From NCBI RefSeq assembly GCF_000090795.2, contig NW_003546498.1, positions 11,366-48,180 of the forward strand: DNA of 36,815 nucleotides. Direction: 5' to 3'. Both the position numbers and the translations under genes were made by a program. Positions 22,012 through 31,349 of the stretch are shown one piece after another. Every line of letters starts with the position of its first letter. Within the stretch, counting starts at the first letter, position 1. A model generated the notes under the pieces. The model was not told where the DNA came from and ran no database searches. It saw only the letters and a list, made by a program, of their open reading frames with translations. Source of the stretch: Amphimedon queenslandica (taxonomy: Eukaryota > Porifera > Demospongiae > Haplosclerida > Niphatidae).

Positions 22012-22205
22012 GGCCGTCCCACTGCCCCCCCAAGAGGTGGCGGCCAGTCCAGCCGGGGGAGACCCTGGCAAAAAGAGGAAATCAAAGCCCTCAGCCAGAA
22101 AGTGGTCTCCATGAACCAATGTACTAAAGACAGAGACTCTCAATCATGCATAGATGTATTTTTATTAAAAAATCTATAAGGGGGGTAACTCCACTAGGAG
22201 ACTAA

Positions 22206-22541
22206 ACACTAATAGCAGGGAGACTTGCTCTCTTCAAGGACAACTGGTCCAAAATATCTCAGGACATATGGATCCTGGATATAATAAGGGGGTACAAAAT
22301 AGAATTTTTGCAAAACCCCAAACAATGGGGACGGCCAAGAGTAGGCCTGTCCTCAGCCCCAGATCAGACATTACTGAACAAGGAAATTCAGAAAATGCTG
22401 ACCAAAGGGGCAATCTTAGAAATTGCTCTGAGGGAGAATCCCCAGGGGTTTTACTCCAGCCTCTTTCTAGTCCCCAAAAAAGATGGGGGCAAGAGACCAG
22501 TGATCAATCTGAAAGATCTCAATGCTGACGTCCCACCCTAC
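22206..22541 (+). pseudogene. DIRS-type reverse transcriptase, N-terminal part cut by the gap
   Basis: The frame opens after a TAA at 22203 and reads [35 protein letters not shown], then [35 protein letters not shown] and [12 protein letters not shown] before the Ns. [25 protein letters not shown] is the RT palm entry block of DIRS/Ty3-like pols, and EIQKMLxKGAI is typical of DIRS. The YxDD catalytic box should lie about 80 residues further on and is lost in the gap. No in-frame stop occurs, so this part of the element looks recently functional. Confidence 0.8.
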
Positions 22542-22551
22542 NNNNNNNNNN
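22542..22551. other. Assembly gap (10 N)
   Basis: Ten Ns lie between an open RT frame and the right inverted repeat. The true missing length is probably kilobases, since a DIRS-type pol and recombinase should follow. Confidence 0.95.
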
Positions 22552-22554
22552 ATC

Positions 22555-22699
22555 AAAAGGCCAATGTGGTCTCACCTGGTCAGGGCTTATATAGGAAGTA
22601 AGAGCCCCACCCATAGGTGGAGCGAGGTACCGTAAACTTTCTAATTATTACTGCAAACTAACTGAAATTTAGAAAACTAGGCCAAACACCATTGATATG
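22555..22699 (-). repeat. Right inverted repeat of the DIRS-like element
   Basis: Reverse complement of 20984-21128, beginning three bases after the N gap. High identity suggests a young insertion, or an assembly that folded the two ends together. Confidence 0.85.
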
Positions 22700-22965
22700 C
22701 TCGACTTCACCTTCCTCATATAATCCAGAATAGCATTCAGCCGCTTCGTGGCCTTAGCCATCCTGTAATTATTAATAAAAATGATTTTTTCGTATTATCA
22801 TAGCTTAATGGGAATAATGGGCCAAAAGGAGAAAATAATGAGATTGAGGAAGAGAATTGAAGAATAGAATTATAGGGTTGAAAATGTGCATGTCCCTACC
22901 TATGAGTTTTTAAGAGTACTTGTACTACAGCACCTTTTATCTCACCTTTCTTGCGTTGTCCAGAT

Positions 22966-24243
22966 ATGAATCCTCAAAGGCCTGAGTTCTATAAGCAGTT
23001 GGATGATGATGCTATGTCTAGAGCAATGAAAGCTTTGCTGGAAACTTAAATGTCAGTATGTAGAGCTCCTACTAAGTATAATGTTTGCAAGTCGACTCAA
23101 CGACAGAATACAGAGAAAAGTTATTCATGGTTGTCGCAGTGGTCCATTGCGATACTTAACTGAGGCAGAGGAAGAACTTCTTGGTTTTTTTTGATAAGTC
23201 CTTTGATTGGGTATCCCAAGTCTAGGAACAATGTCATTGCCCTCGTACAATGCGGCTGTAACAATTAAAGGTTGTCTGTAACTGTTACTTATGGGTGGTG
23301 GGAGGATTTTTGCCAAAGAAATCCATGAATCTTTTTGCGAGCTCCTGCACAATTGTGTTTAGTAAGAGCTAAAGTGTGGGGCCCTAAAGTTTTTGAGCAT
23401 TATTTTAATCTACTTGAAAGTACACTCACTGAATATGATATTAGCGCTAAGCCAATGCTGATCTGCAACATGGACAAAGCAGGTGTTCCATTGAGTCTTG
23501 ATCTGCCAAAAGGTGTTTAAAAAAGTGTTGAAAGCTTTTGCCATAACATCAGGTAATAAAAGTCAATTGACAGTTGTAGCTTGTGTCAGTGCTAGTGGTT
23601 TTTGCAGCCCTCCTGTGGTCATTCTTGATCGCAAAACTTTACATCCAGATATGGCAATTTGTGAGCTACCTGGATCAACATATGGGCTTTCCTCGAAATG
23701 GTGGATTAATTCTGAACTGTTTAATATGTGGTTCAATGGTCAAGTTTTACGTTATGCTCCTCCAGTTAGGCTGTTAAATCTTTTAATGAATGGGCACTCA
23801 ACTCACTTTTGTCCCCATAAGGTTGGCATCAGAACAAGATGTTATCATTTTTACACTGCCACAACCTCTTGACAAAGGTTGCTTCGACCCCTAAAAAGCT
23901 AAATGGAAGAAAGTAGGTCACAAGAATCTTGTAAAGGAGGGACGAGTCGTTACATGTTATTTTTTTTGAAATTATTTGGTGGAGCTTATATGTGCTCCAT
24001 GAGAAATAATTGCAGCATTTTGTGTAACTGTTGTTTATCCCTTAGACCGATTCAAATTATTGGGTAAAAACAAAGATGTTTCAAATGTAATACCTTTTAA
24101 TCCTATGATAAGCCATTCACCTTATCGAAAGAAGGTACGTGTCCGCACATTTGATGAAGTTAATGAAGATTTTGTGAAAGAATCAGTTAAGAAATCTAAG
24201 GAAGAAGCTGATAAGAAATGGAAGGAAGGCTTTGGTAAGTATA
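22966..24243 (+). pseudogene. pogo/CENP-B-like DDE transposase (copy B), main part
   Basis: From ATG 22966: MNPQRPEFYKQLDDDAMSRA, then after shifts RIQRKVIHGCRSGPLRYLTE, LIGYPKSRNNVIALVQ, TYGWWEDF and LRAPAQLCLVRAKVW. The core reads KVFEHYFNLLESTLTEYDIS, NMDKAGVPL (first Asp), TVVACVSASGFCSPPVVILD, YGLSSKWWINSELFNMWF, then LLNLLMNGHSTHF and, after a shift and short deletion, QPLDKGCFDP. The second catalytic residue is Asn (MNGHS for the usual LDGHS). The C-terminus has FKLLGKNKDVSN, SPYRKKVRVRTFDEVNEDFV and a Lys-rich helix. The frame meets the 4.6-kb element at 24244 and its tail reappears at 28853. A GTAAGTA string at 24234 could be a splice donor, so the insertion may have been in an intron. 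Multiple stops make it dead. Confidence 0.75.
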
Positions 24244-24670
24244 GATAGGTTACAGTAGGCATGGCCAATTATCACATCCGCCATGTTGGAGTACAACTTG
24301 GAGTACAAGTGCAATGATAATGTCATGACTTTTGTAACAATTAGCCTTTTTAGGAGCTAATGTGCTGGAACAGAAATGCTGATTGATTGATCCAGGTAGC
24401 TCTGGCAGTGACGAAGAGAAAAAAGAAACTAATGAAGTAATAGTTGACTGCGCAGGCTGTACATGACACCTATAGACCTGGAAACTGACTAGACTAATCA
24501 GTACTGCATTGACTTTCAGCATTGTCCACACACAACAAATACATATTCATTCTTGTTTTGGTTTTGAAAGAGGAGCCTGGGAACAGTAAAAGGCATAGCA
24601 CAGCTAGCTAGAGCTAGCTAGCGAGTGCGATTATGGGAGTGACTTAGTTGTGCTTAATAGTTCATTAATA
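24244..24670 (+). repeat. Left TIR of the ISL2EU-like element
   Basis: Pairs with 28430-28848. Shared blocks: CCGCCATGTTGGAGTACAAC, GTGCAATGATAATGTCAT, AACAATTAGCCTTTTTAGGA, and GGGAGTGACTTAGT near the inner end. Its inner edge lies about 10 bp before the plus-strand gene's ATG. Confidence 0.85.
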
Positions 24671-24678
24671 GTGAGTCT

Positions 24679-26819
24679 ATGAGCACAAAGAAGACAGATT
24701 TAAATAAGACAATGCAAGCAGCTAGAAAAGCAGCTATTCTTCCTGGCTACATAAGCACCTCGCAAGGCTCTACTTCCAAGGAGATATTTGGAGAAGCTAA
24801 AGTTAATTGGGGGAAATGATCCTTATGAAATACAGCTCTCTTCATGGCTGGATGATGTTGATTATTGCCCAGCACTACATACATACATACATGTGGGGAT
24901 GTATTTGCATTTTCTCCTAGTCCCTACACCGGTGAAGTTCTACTGAACAACAAAAGTTTAGATTTCTATCGTAGATTTGTTGCAGGTTGGGTGAGGGTGG
25001 TACTAGTCTTTGTAGCCTCTGCTGATAAAAGAGTTATGACAGCAAAGGTACAGTAGCCAAGCTATGTCAAACAAAATTTAATAATGTTTTATTATCAGGT
25101 GAATCATGATCAGAAACTGAGAGAAACCACAAACGCCTTTGGTAATCTTTGAAGCAAGCGGGAAAGTAATCTCTTGTCATTGCAATTGCATGGCTGGTCT
25201 TGGGGAATCTTGCAGCCATGTGGCATCTTTCCTTTGGGCAATAGAAGCAGGTGTGCAACTAAGAGATTCACTAACTGTAACACATAAGGCTTACAGGGTG
25301 TTACCAAATAGCAAGAAAGATGTACCTTATGCTCCAGTTGAACAAATTAAGTTTCAGGGCAAAATTCGCGCTCGAAGTACATGGAAAGCTGCTCATCATA
25401 TTCCTTCTGTTGTTGAACAGTCTTCTAGTACCACTTACAGTTCATCAAAACTAAGCATATCCCCAGACGTTACTTCTTTACCTTGCTCATCTTCACTCAC
25501 TCCACCTCATCCTAATGTCTCAGCAACACTATCTCAATCTCACAATTTTTCAACTGGTTTAGCCAGTTTGCCACCACCAAAACAACCATCACAGAACATT
25601 AATCCTCCAACAGATGCAGAAATACAAAAGCTATATTCTTTGCTGGCAAAATGTAAAAGTAAACCAGCTATTCTTTCTCTGACAAAAGACTATTTATCTT
25701 GATATATTACCCTCTCTTTAAGTCCAGACTTACCCTCGCCATTATCTGCATTGTACAACAGCGAATATCTATCATCACATTACACCAAATTGTTATCTCT
25801 TGCTGATGACTTGGAGATATCCATTACTGAGGGTCAATGTATAGCAGTAGAGAAATTAATGAAGACTCAGTTTCAATCTCGTATTTGGTAAAACATGAGA
25901 GCTGGACGCATTACAGCATCGAGATTGAGAGCAGTGTGTGTTGCAGATGAAGCAATACCTCCCATGAGCTTAATTATGTTCATCTGTTATCCGGATGTAG
26001 CTTGTTTCAATTCACATGCTACAGAGTAGGGCTGTAAACATGAGCATGAAGCATGCCAGAGATAACACTTACAGTTGAACTCCACTCGTGATGGATTGAC
26101 TATGACAAAAAGCTGGTTATTTATTTATCAAGCTAGTCCCTTTAATTGTGCTTCACCTGATGCACTTGTAGATTGTCTGTGTTGTGCAAGTGGGACTTGT
26201 GAAATTAAGGTTTGTGATGAGCTTGTTACTTATGATTGATTTGTATTCTTTTTTTATTGCCCCTATTGTCATTGTGATGACACAATTAAAGAGAGTGTTG
26301 CTGATAAAAGTTTTTGTTTGGAAGCCGTTACTGAAGGAAAAGCATATTAATTGAAAAGAAGTCACATGTATTACTACCAGGTATTTAGGGCATTAGTTCA
26401 GTATGAGGTGTATGAATTGAAAGCTATAGGTTCAACTACAATTGTACTGCAGTAACAGGAGGTACTGTGATTTCGTCGTTTGGACAACAGAAGATATTTT
26501 TGTTGAAAGAATTTTTCCAAATACTGAATTCATCACTGGATGCATTTCAAAAGCAGAGTCATTCTTTAAGAGAGCTATTTAACCTGAGTTGCTAGGGAAA
26601 TTCTTTTCTTATGCACCAAAGGATGCAGTACAAATGGGGGAAGCTGATGTATCAACTACTGAACCAGTATACTGTTACTGCCAACAGCCAGAGAGTAGTC
26701 AAATGGTAGCATGTGATAACACAACTTGTCCATATCAGTGGTTTCACTTTGCCTGCTTGAAATTATCTGCTCCTCCACGACAAAAAATCTGGTACTGTCT
26801 AGATTGTAGAAAGAAGTGA
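24679..26819 (+). pseudogene. SWIM-YqaJ nuclease-PHD protein of the ISL2EU-like element
   Basis: From ATG 24679 (MSTKKTDLNKTMQAARKAA). The N-terminal domain has SPSPYTGEVLLNNKSLDFYR and RFVAGWVRVVL, then an intron (GTACAG...ATTATCAG) and NHDQKLRETT. The SWIM zinc finger is CHCNCMAGLGESCSHVASFL (CxC...CxH). A Ser/Pro-rich linker follows to 25702. The YqaJ-like nuclease part reads TKLLSLADDLEISITEGQ, NMRAGRITASRLRAVC, FNCASPDALVDC and TCEIKV; the Asp and the ExK pair are the expected catalytic residues. Then KRSHMYYYQV and, in another frame, ILPELLGKF-like text. The PHD finger (26670-26815) is CYCQQPESSQMVACDN, CPYQWFHFACLKL, WYCLDC, a complete C4HC3 set like ING proteins. About six stops or shifts inactivate it. 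The nuclease may process element DNA; the PHD may read chromatin. Both are inferences. Confidence 0.8.
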
Positions 26820-26929
26820 TTATAGTTAATTATACTGTTTTCTTATTATTATACTGTTATATTATTGTGTGTATTAGCGCATTATATATACAATACATAA
26901 TTATAATTATCTAATCAAGAGGAATTACA

Positions 26930-28319
26930 GAATCACAAATTTACAGAACAACAACATACTGTAACAATTTTGTCTAGTTGACAGGTGTTTGAAGACTTAG
27001 TTTGTAGTGCATCAATTGGTAATGTATCTTTAAGTATAGCGTATTTAGCAGCCCTATGACATGCTCCACATGTACCATCACATTAGTGATACATCTTGTC
27101 TGCTCTACATCAATTCCTGTCAGTTGCTTATTTACTTTGCTAAATGCCAGAATGCTTAGTTTTACTGACCAGGCTGCAGCTGTTTCTTAAATGTCAAATC
27201 CTCTATCAGCGAGAATTGTATCACCAGGGAGTAAATAATTTAACAATCTACTGTTCTCAGTGATGTATTTATCACTCACCCTCCCACCCCATCCTTCCGA
27301 GATGAATGACACTGTGCCTTGTGGTGTTATGCCAATCAAGTACTTCACAGTGTTATGATGTTTGTATGATGAGAAGGTCTGTGCACTTGCCATCAAGTCT
27401 GAAGGTTTCTCAAGGAATATTTCAAAGCAATCTATCACTATTGCATGGTTTGGACTGTATTTCCAAAAGTATGTTGGCATCGTTAATAAAAGAGTGTCAC
27501 GATCAGGCCATACAATGAGAAACTTCAGCTTAACGTACAAAATCTTAATCAGCTGATTAAATAAGTGAGAGATGGTACTCTTGTGTGTAGAAAATCTATA
27601 AGCAAGATCATCAAATTGGAGGTTCTTTCTTAGTCGCATTAGTACCATCAATAGCTGTTGAAATGGACTGAGTGATGATCTCTGACACAAGTCTCAATGA
27701 ACGAAATCATACAGTGATAAGAAAACTTCCCAAATATGTAGCCCAGTGTAACAATGTATTTTAGAATCATTGTTTTTGAAAGAATCTATTGTTAGAGAGG
27801 TGTCATGATGAGCTTTCTTATTTGTAACCTATGCTGCTTTAAATCAGACATAAGTAATTCTCTGACATTCCTTGCTGCTCTTGGACTTTCTAGACTTATG
27901 GTAGTGGTTGAGGTATCATTATGGTCTACATCAGCCTCGGCATCATGATCTAGCCTCCTATGCTTGCTGTGTGCTCTATCTTGAGCTCGAAAACAACATA
28001 GGGCTTGCTGCATAGAGCATGTAGTGTCTACTTCATCATAGCCAAGATGCAGTGTTGGAACCAAATCAGGGTTTTCACTGTCATACAATGTGCTTGGTGA
28101 ACCAGTAATGAAATGGTCTAAGCATACTTGGGTGAAGCTGTAGTTAGACTTCTTGATGTTCCTTTTTATAGCTGCAAACCACTCTCTCTGTCTCCTGGAG
28201 GACAGCTTCTCAGTGCTTGGTTCCTGGTACGCTATGACAAATGGCAGTCGAAAAAAGGATTTATTCCTGTCCCCATCTGCTCTGTTAGAGCAGCCAATAA
28301 CAGCACAGAAATTGACCAT
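26930..28319 (-). pseudogene. THAP-DDE transposase of the ISL2EU-like element
   Basis: From ATG 28319: a THAP zinc finger with CAVIGCSN, QREWFAAIKR and VCLDHFITG (C-x4-C ... C-x2-H), followed by DLVPTLHLGY. After a frame change near 27795: NDSKIHCYTGLHIWEVFLSL. The second open part (27690-27187) has [20 protein letters not shown], the helix-turn-helix [19 protein letters not shown], and the DDE_4 core: [13 protein letters not shown] (first Asp), [30 protein letters not shown] and ILADRGFDI (second Asp). After a TAA (CAA in the family) it continues AAAWSVKLSILAF, then VHVEHVIGLL with the final Glu, ending near 26930. All three catalytic residues are visible; only one frameshift and a few stops separate it from an open gene. 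The THAP domain would bind the TIRs. Confidence 0.85.
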
Positions 28320-28429
28320 TATGAAAGTAGAGTCTTGCAGAGAGCACTGATTTGGCCAGGAAAAACTGTAGCTGCTTTAGTGCAAGTTCTAGCTGCTTGC
28401 ATCTGTCTTAGTGTCTTCTTAGCGCTCAC

Positions 28430-28848
28430 TACTAATTAATTATTACGCATTACTAAGTCACTCCCACATTCTCGCTCGCTAGCTAGCTGTGCTTTGCCTT
28501 TATACTGTTCCCAGGCTCCACTTTCAAATACAAAACAAGAATGAATATATATTTGTTGTGTGTGGACAATACTGAAAGTCAATGCAGTACTAATTACTCT
28601 AGTCAGTTTCCAGGTCTTCAAGTGTCATGCACAGCCTGAGCAGTCAACTATTGCTTCATCTGTTTCTTTTTTCTCTTTGTCACTGCCAGAGCTACCCAGA
28701 TCAATCAATCAGTGTTTCTGTTCCAGCTCAATAGTTCCTAAAAAGGCTAATTGTTAGCAAAAATTATGACATTATCATTGCACTTGTACTATGAGTTGTA
28801 CTCCAACATGGCGGAAGTGATAGTTGGCCACGCCTACTGCAACCTATC
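28430..28848 (-). repeat. Right TIR of the ISL2EU-like element
   Basis: Reverse complement of 24244-24670, with scattered substitutions. Apparent short frames in it (28436-28621, 28560-28757) mirror those in the left TIR and are not genes. Its inner end lies about 110 bp upstream of the transposase ATG, so it probably carries that promoter. Confidence 0.85.
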
Positions 28849-28852
28849 TCTA

Positions 28853-28998
28853 CATGTAGCCTTGACCCTGATGGAGACAATTCAGATAAACATGTTATGA
28901 TTGATGAACAGACGAGTCGCCCTCTTAAAGCTGCTTTGGAACATCCATCACCAATGCCTAATGTTAATCTTCATGTACAAAGCATAGCGAAGTCGTAA
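28853..28998 (+). pseudogene. C-terminal tail of the interrupted pogo-like transposase (copy B)
   Basis: The frame LDPDGDNSDKHVMIDEQTSR followed by PLKAALEHPSPMPN ends at TAA 28996-28998. It begins right where the ISL2EU-like element stops, after CTACATGTAG, which could act as a splice acceptor. The acidic, non-domain composition suits the end of a pogo-like protein. Reading directly across the excised site leaves a one-base frame difference, so either splicing or a later indel is involved. Confidence 0.55.
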
Positions 28999-29285
28999 CT
29001 AGTGCTCAAGCTGAGCACTATGTACCCTTAAAGCATACATGTACATGTACACAAACATGCTTATTGCAGTTTTATTAATTATTTAATTATTGCGGTTGAT
29101 CATAATAATTAGTATTTAATTACACTGCCTGCCCACTTATGAAATGAGAAGCTATAAATCTATTATCAATGGCCTTACCTTTTTAGGAGCTACTACCAAT
29201 TAAAGTGAAATGAGGTCAATCCCTGAAAAAAGTATTAATTTTACCTACATGTCCTTATACTTTTTAAACTTTTGTAAGTGGTGTT

Positions 29286-30644
29286 ATGACGAGAGGAAGG
29301 AAAGCATTGCTTACTGATGGTACTGAAAGAAGTATGACAATTCTACTTGAAGTCAATAATAATTTATATTTTTGTTAAGCTGTTGAGATGAAAAGCGTTG
29401 CAGTGGAGAAAAAGGAAGTACTTTTTGGGAAAAGTAAGATTTAGTATTCCTTTGCATTAAGTGATATTTTCCATTATCATTGTGAATTGATGTTAATTGT
29501 AATGCCAGTAATTGTAATAAAAACTTGTATGATTATTTATTACTAGAGGAAGAAGCTAAAAAGAAAGCAAAAGAAACCGTCCTGGTAGCGACAAGAACAA
29601 AAACAAAAAGGATATTCTTACGGAAAAAAGTACACATTACTATTTTGATTTGATACTACTTTGAGTCATGATACTGTTGCAGCTGATACAGTAACTACTA
29701 GAGGAAGGAAGTTGCTCCCTAAACCATTGAGATCTGATGTCGAAGATCATGTATGAACCATTGAAAGTGAAGGCAGTACAGATAAAAGTAATCAGAGTGA
29801 ATGACCATCATTTATTGAATTTTACAGATGTGTGTCAATAAACATTTGCTAGAAGATGGCTGGTGGATCAAAGATCTGGGTTTAAAGCAGGAAGATTACT
29901 TGGTGTTAAAGGATGGAGGACTCTTGTCAGATAGGGTGATTACTAATGCTTCACAATTGATGTTGAAGGAACAATATAAAGTTGAGGGACTTCGTAGCAC
30001 TTTGTGTGGGCAAAATTTGAGTTTTAGGCTTCCATGCAAATCTAATGCTTGTAATGTTCAAATTTTGCATACAGGTAGATATTAAAAACTATATTAAAAT
30101 ATTTTATAGCCTTAGGTAATTAAAACTGGCTTTGTATAGTAGTTAATCCTGCTACATGTGTAGTAGAAGTGATGGATAGTGCTATCATCAATTTTAAATG
30201 AAATAACTATGCTTCAAACAGCTAAAATTGTGAACACCATGAAACCTTCCTTTAAGATAGTTATGCTTCCAGTTCAAAAGCAGCAAGGATCATCTAATTG
30301 TGGGCTTTTTTCGATTTGTTTTGCCAAAACTTTTTGTACTGGGAGTAATGTAAGATCTCTCTCATTTAACCAAACTAAAATGAGATCACATTTACTTCAA
30401 TGTTTTCAAAAAAGAAAAATAGAACCATTTCCTCTGCATCTTAGAAATTAATTTTTTTAAAGTTTGGTAAAACTTTGCTTTCATTATTAAAGTTTACTGC
30501 ACAAGCCACCTTCCAAACTTTTAGTATGAAACAATGATTCAGTATGATAGTTGTGGCGAATGGCATCATTTAAGGTGTGTGCAAATTGATCGTAAATTTG
30601 TTGATGGTTTGGATTATTGGGAGTATATGGAATGTGGTTCTTAA
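29286..30644 (+). pseudogene. Ulp1 (C48) cysteine protease with C-terminal PHD finger
   Basis: Short Lys-rich exons come first: MTRGRKALLTDGTER at 29286, VEMKSVAVEKKEVLFGK, EEAKKKAKET, and TTRGRKLLPKPLRSD, each flanked by AG and GT sites. The exon from 29828 reads WWIKDLGLKQEDYLVLKDGG, MLKEQYKVEGLRSTLCGQNL and VQILHTG. The protease core continues NWLCIVVNPATCVVEVMDSA, then after a shift FKIVMLPVQKQQGSSNCGLF and SHLLQCFQKRKIEPFPLHL. The Q-GSSxCGLF block holds the oxyanion Gln and catalytic Cys, and MDS the Asp, but the usual catalytic HW is NW here. A degenerate PHD follows (30500-30630): YCTSHLPNF, stop, YETMIQYDSCGEWHHLRC. I recall this Ulp1-PHD pairing in cnidarian and sponge proteins that travel with transposons. 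The family removes SUMO-like tags. Stops and the lost His indicate a pseudogene. Confidence 0.7.
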
Positions 30645-30859
30645 TAATATTGTCTTTATATGCTATTATACTTATTAGCTCTACAACAATCTATAATCTT
30701 ATTTTATCATATCATTTACAATACCATATTTTTGGTCTCGTATTTTAATGTTTTGATTCATTGGAGAATTTATAATGAAAAAAAAGTAATGACATTTGCA
30801 CTGTAAAATCAAATGACAATAATAATTCATGTGGAACATAATTTATCACATGACCTGCA

Positions 30860-31230
30860 ATTTTGTTGATGCTACTCTCTGATTTGGAGTAGCCGCTACT
30901 TCTGAATTCTGCCTGGGATAGAGGAAGGGTAGACCTATCTATATCATAGATGTTATCAGTAAATACCATGAAACTGTAGAATTGGCAAGCCATTGACTGA
31001 ATTATAGTTGTTTTGACTCAGAATCAATTATTCCACCCGGTCCACTTATCAAGCTGCTGTGCAAAAAGTAAGAAAGCTGCAGTTCTGGTCTTTTATTACC
31101 TGTTATAAGTAGTCATAGTGTTTATACAAAGCAAAAAGCTTTGTGCATCTAAGTTACCACGAAGAAATCAAGGCCTCTAATGCATTGTGGATGAACACCT
31201 GTGGCTTACTCTTTTTCTGGTCATATCACT
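30860..31230 (+). other. Protein-like repeat of unknown family (copy B)
   Basis: Inverted, diverged counterpart of 20200-20600. Readable peptides include ATSEFCLG, PIYIIDVISKYHETVELA, STYQAAVQKVRKLQFWSFIT and EEIKASNALWMNTCGLL. Stops interrupt all of them. Family not recognised. Confidence 0.4.
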
Positions 31231-31349
31231 AACCTTTTCTTCTATCAAGTTTAATATTTACTTGCACTTTGATGTAATGCATTATTTGTTCAGTTTGATT
31301 TTGCTTATCGTAATATATAGCAAATGAGCTGCCTATTAACAGAAATGGT

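Larger units (their letters stand above)
20963..22765 (+). mobile_element. DIRS-like retrotransposon, internally collapsed at an assembly gap
   Basis: It is bounded by 145-bp inverted repeats (20984-21128 and 22555-22699) and inserted in the MITE at 20701-22899. Order inside: inverted repeat, gag-like frame, start of reverse transcriptase, 10 Ns, inverted repeat. Inverted rather than direct terminal repeats plus this gag and RT type point to the DIRS order. The rest of RT, RNase H, methylase-like region and tyrosine recombinase are missing at the gap. About 66 bp (22700-22765) of unexplained sequence sits between the right repeat and the resumed MITE. Confidence 0.8.
20701..22899. mobile_element. 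MITE with GTAGGGACAYGCACATT termini, split by a DIRS-like insertion
   Basis: The left part (20701-20962) and right part (22766-22899) together align with the uninterrupted copy at 31957-32365. Shared blocks are GTAGGGACACGCACATTAT, TGGAAATAATACTGCTGGTT, GAATGATGATAT, then AATAATGGGCCAAAA and AATAGAATTATAGGGTTGAA. The outer ends are inverted repeats: GTAGGGACACGCACATT on the left and AAATGTGCATGTCCCTAC on the right. It has no coding capacity. Confidence 0.85.
24244..28848. mobile_element. Two-gene DNA transposon of ISL2EU-like type
   Basis: Long inverted repeats of about 430 bp bound the element. They start GATAGGTTACAGTAGGCATG on the left and GATAGGTTGCAGTAGGCGTG read inward from the right. 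TA occurs just outside both ends (24240-24241, 28851-28852), a possible 2-bp duplication; the exact border is uncertain by two bases. Inside are a SWIM-YqaJ-PHD gene on plus and a THAP-DDE transposase gene on minus, meeting tail to tail near 26.9 kb. From memory, a THAP/DDE_4 transposase paired with a YqaJ nuclease is the ISL2EU hallmark. Both genes carry several stops, so this copy is inactive. It is inserted in the pogo-like transposase. Confidence 0.8.

Noticed and set aside
24878-24895. TACA repeat at 24878 as a functional microsatellite
   Set aside because: Only about four units within a decayed coding region; nothing suggests a role.
24250-28757. Frames of 61-93 codons inside the ISL2EU-like TIRs (24250-24531, 28436-28621, 28560-28757)
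   Set aside because: They mirror each other because the TIRs are inverted copies, and no domain is present.
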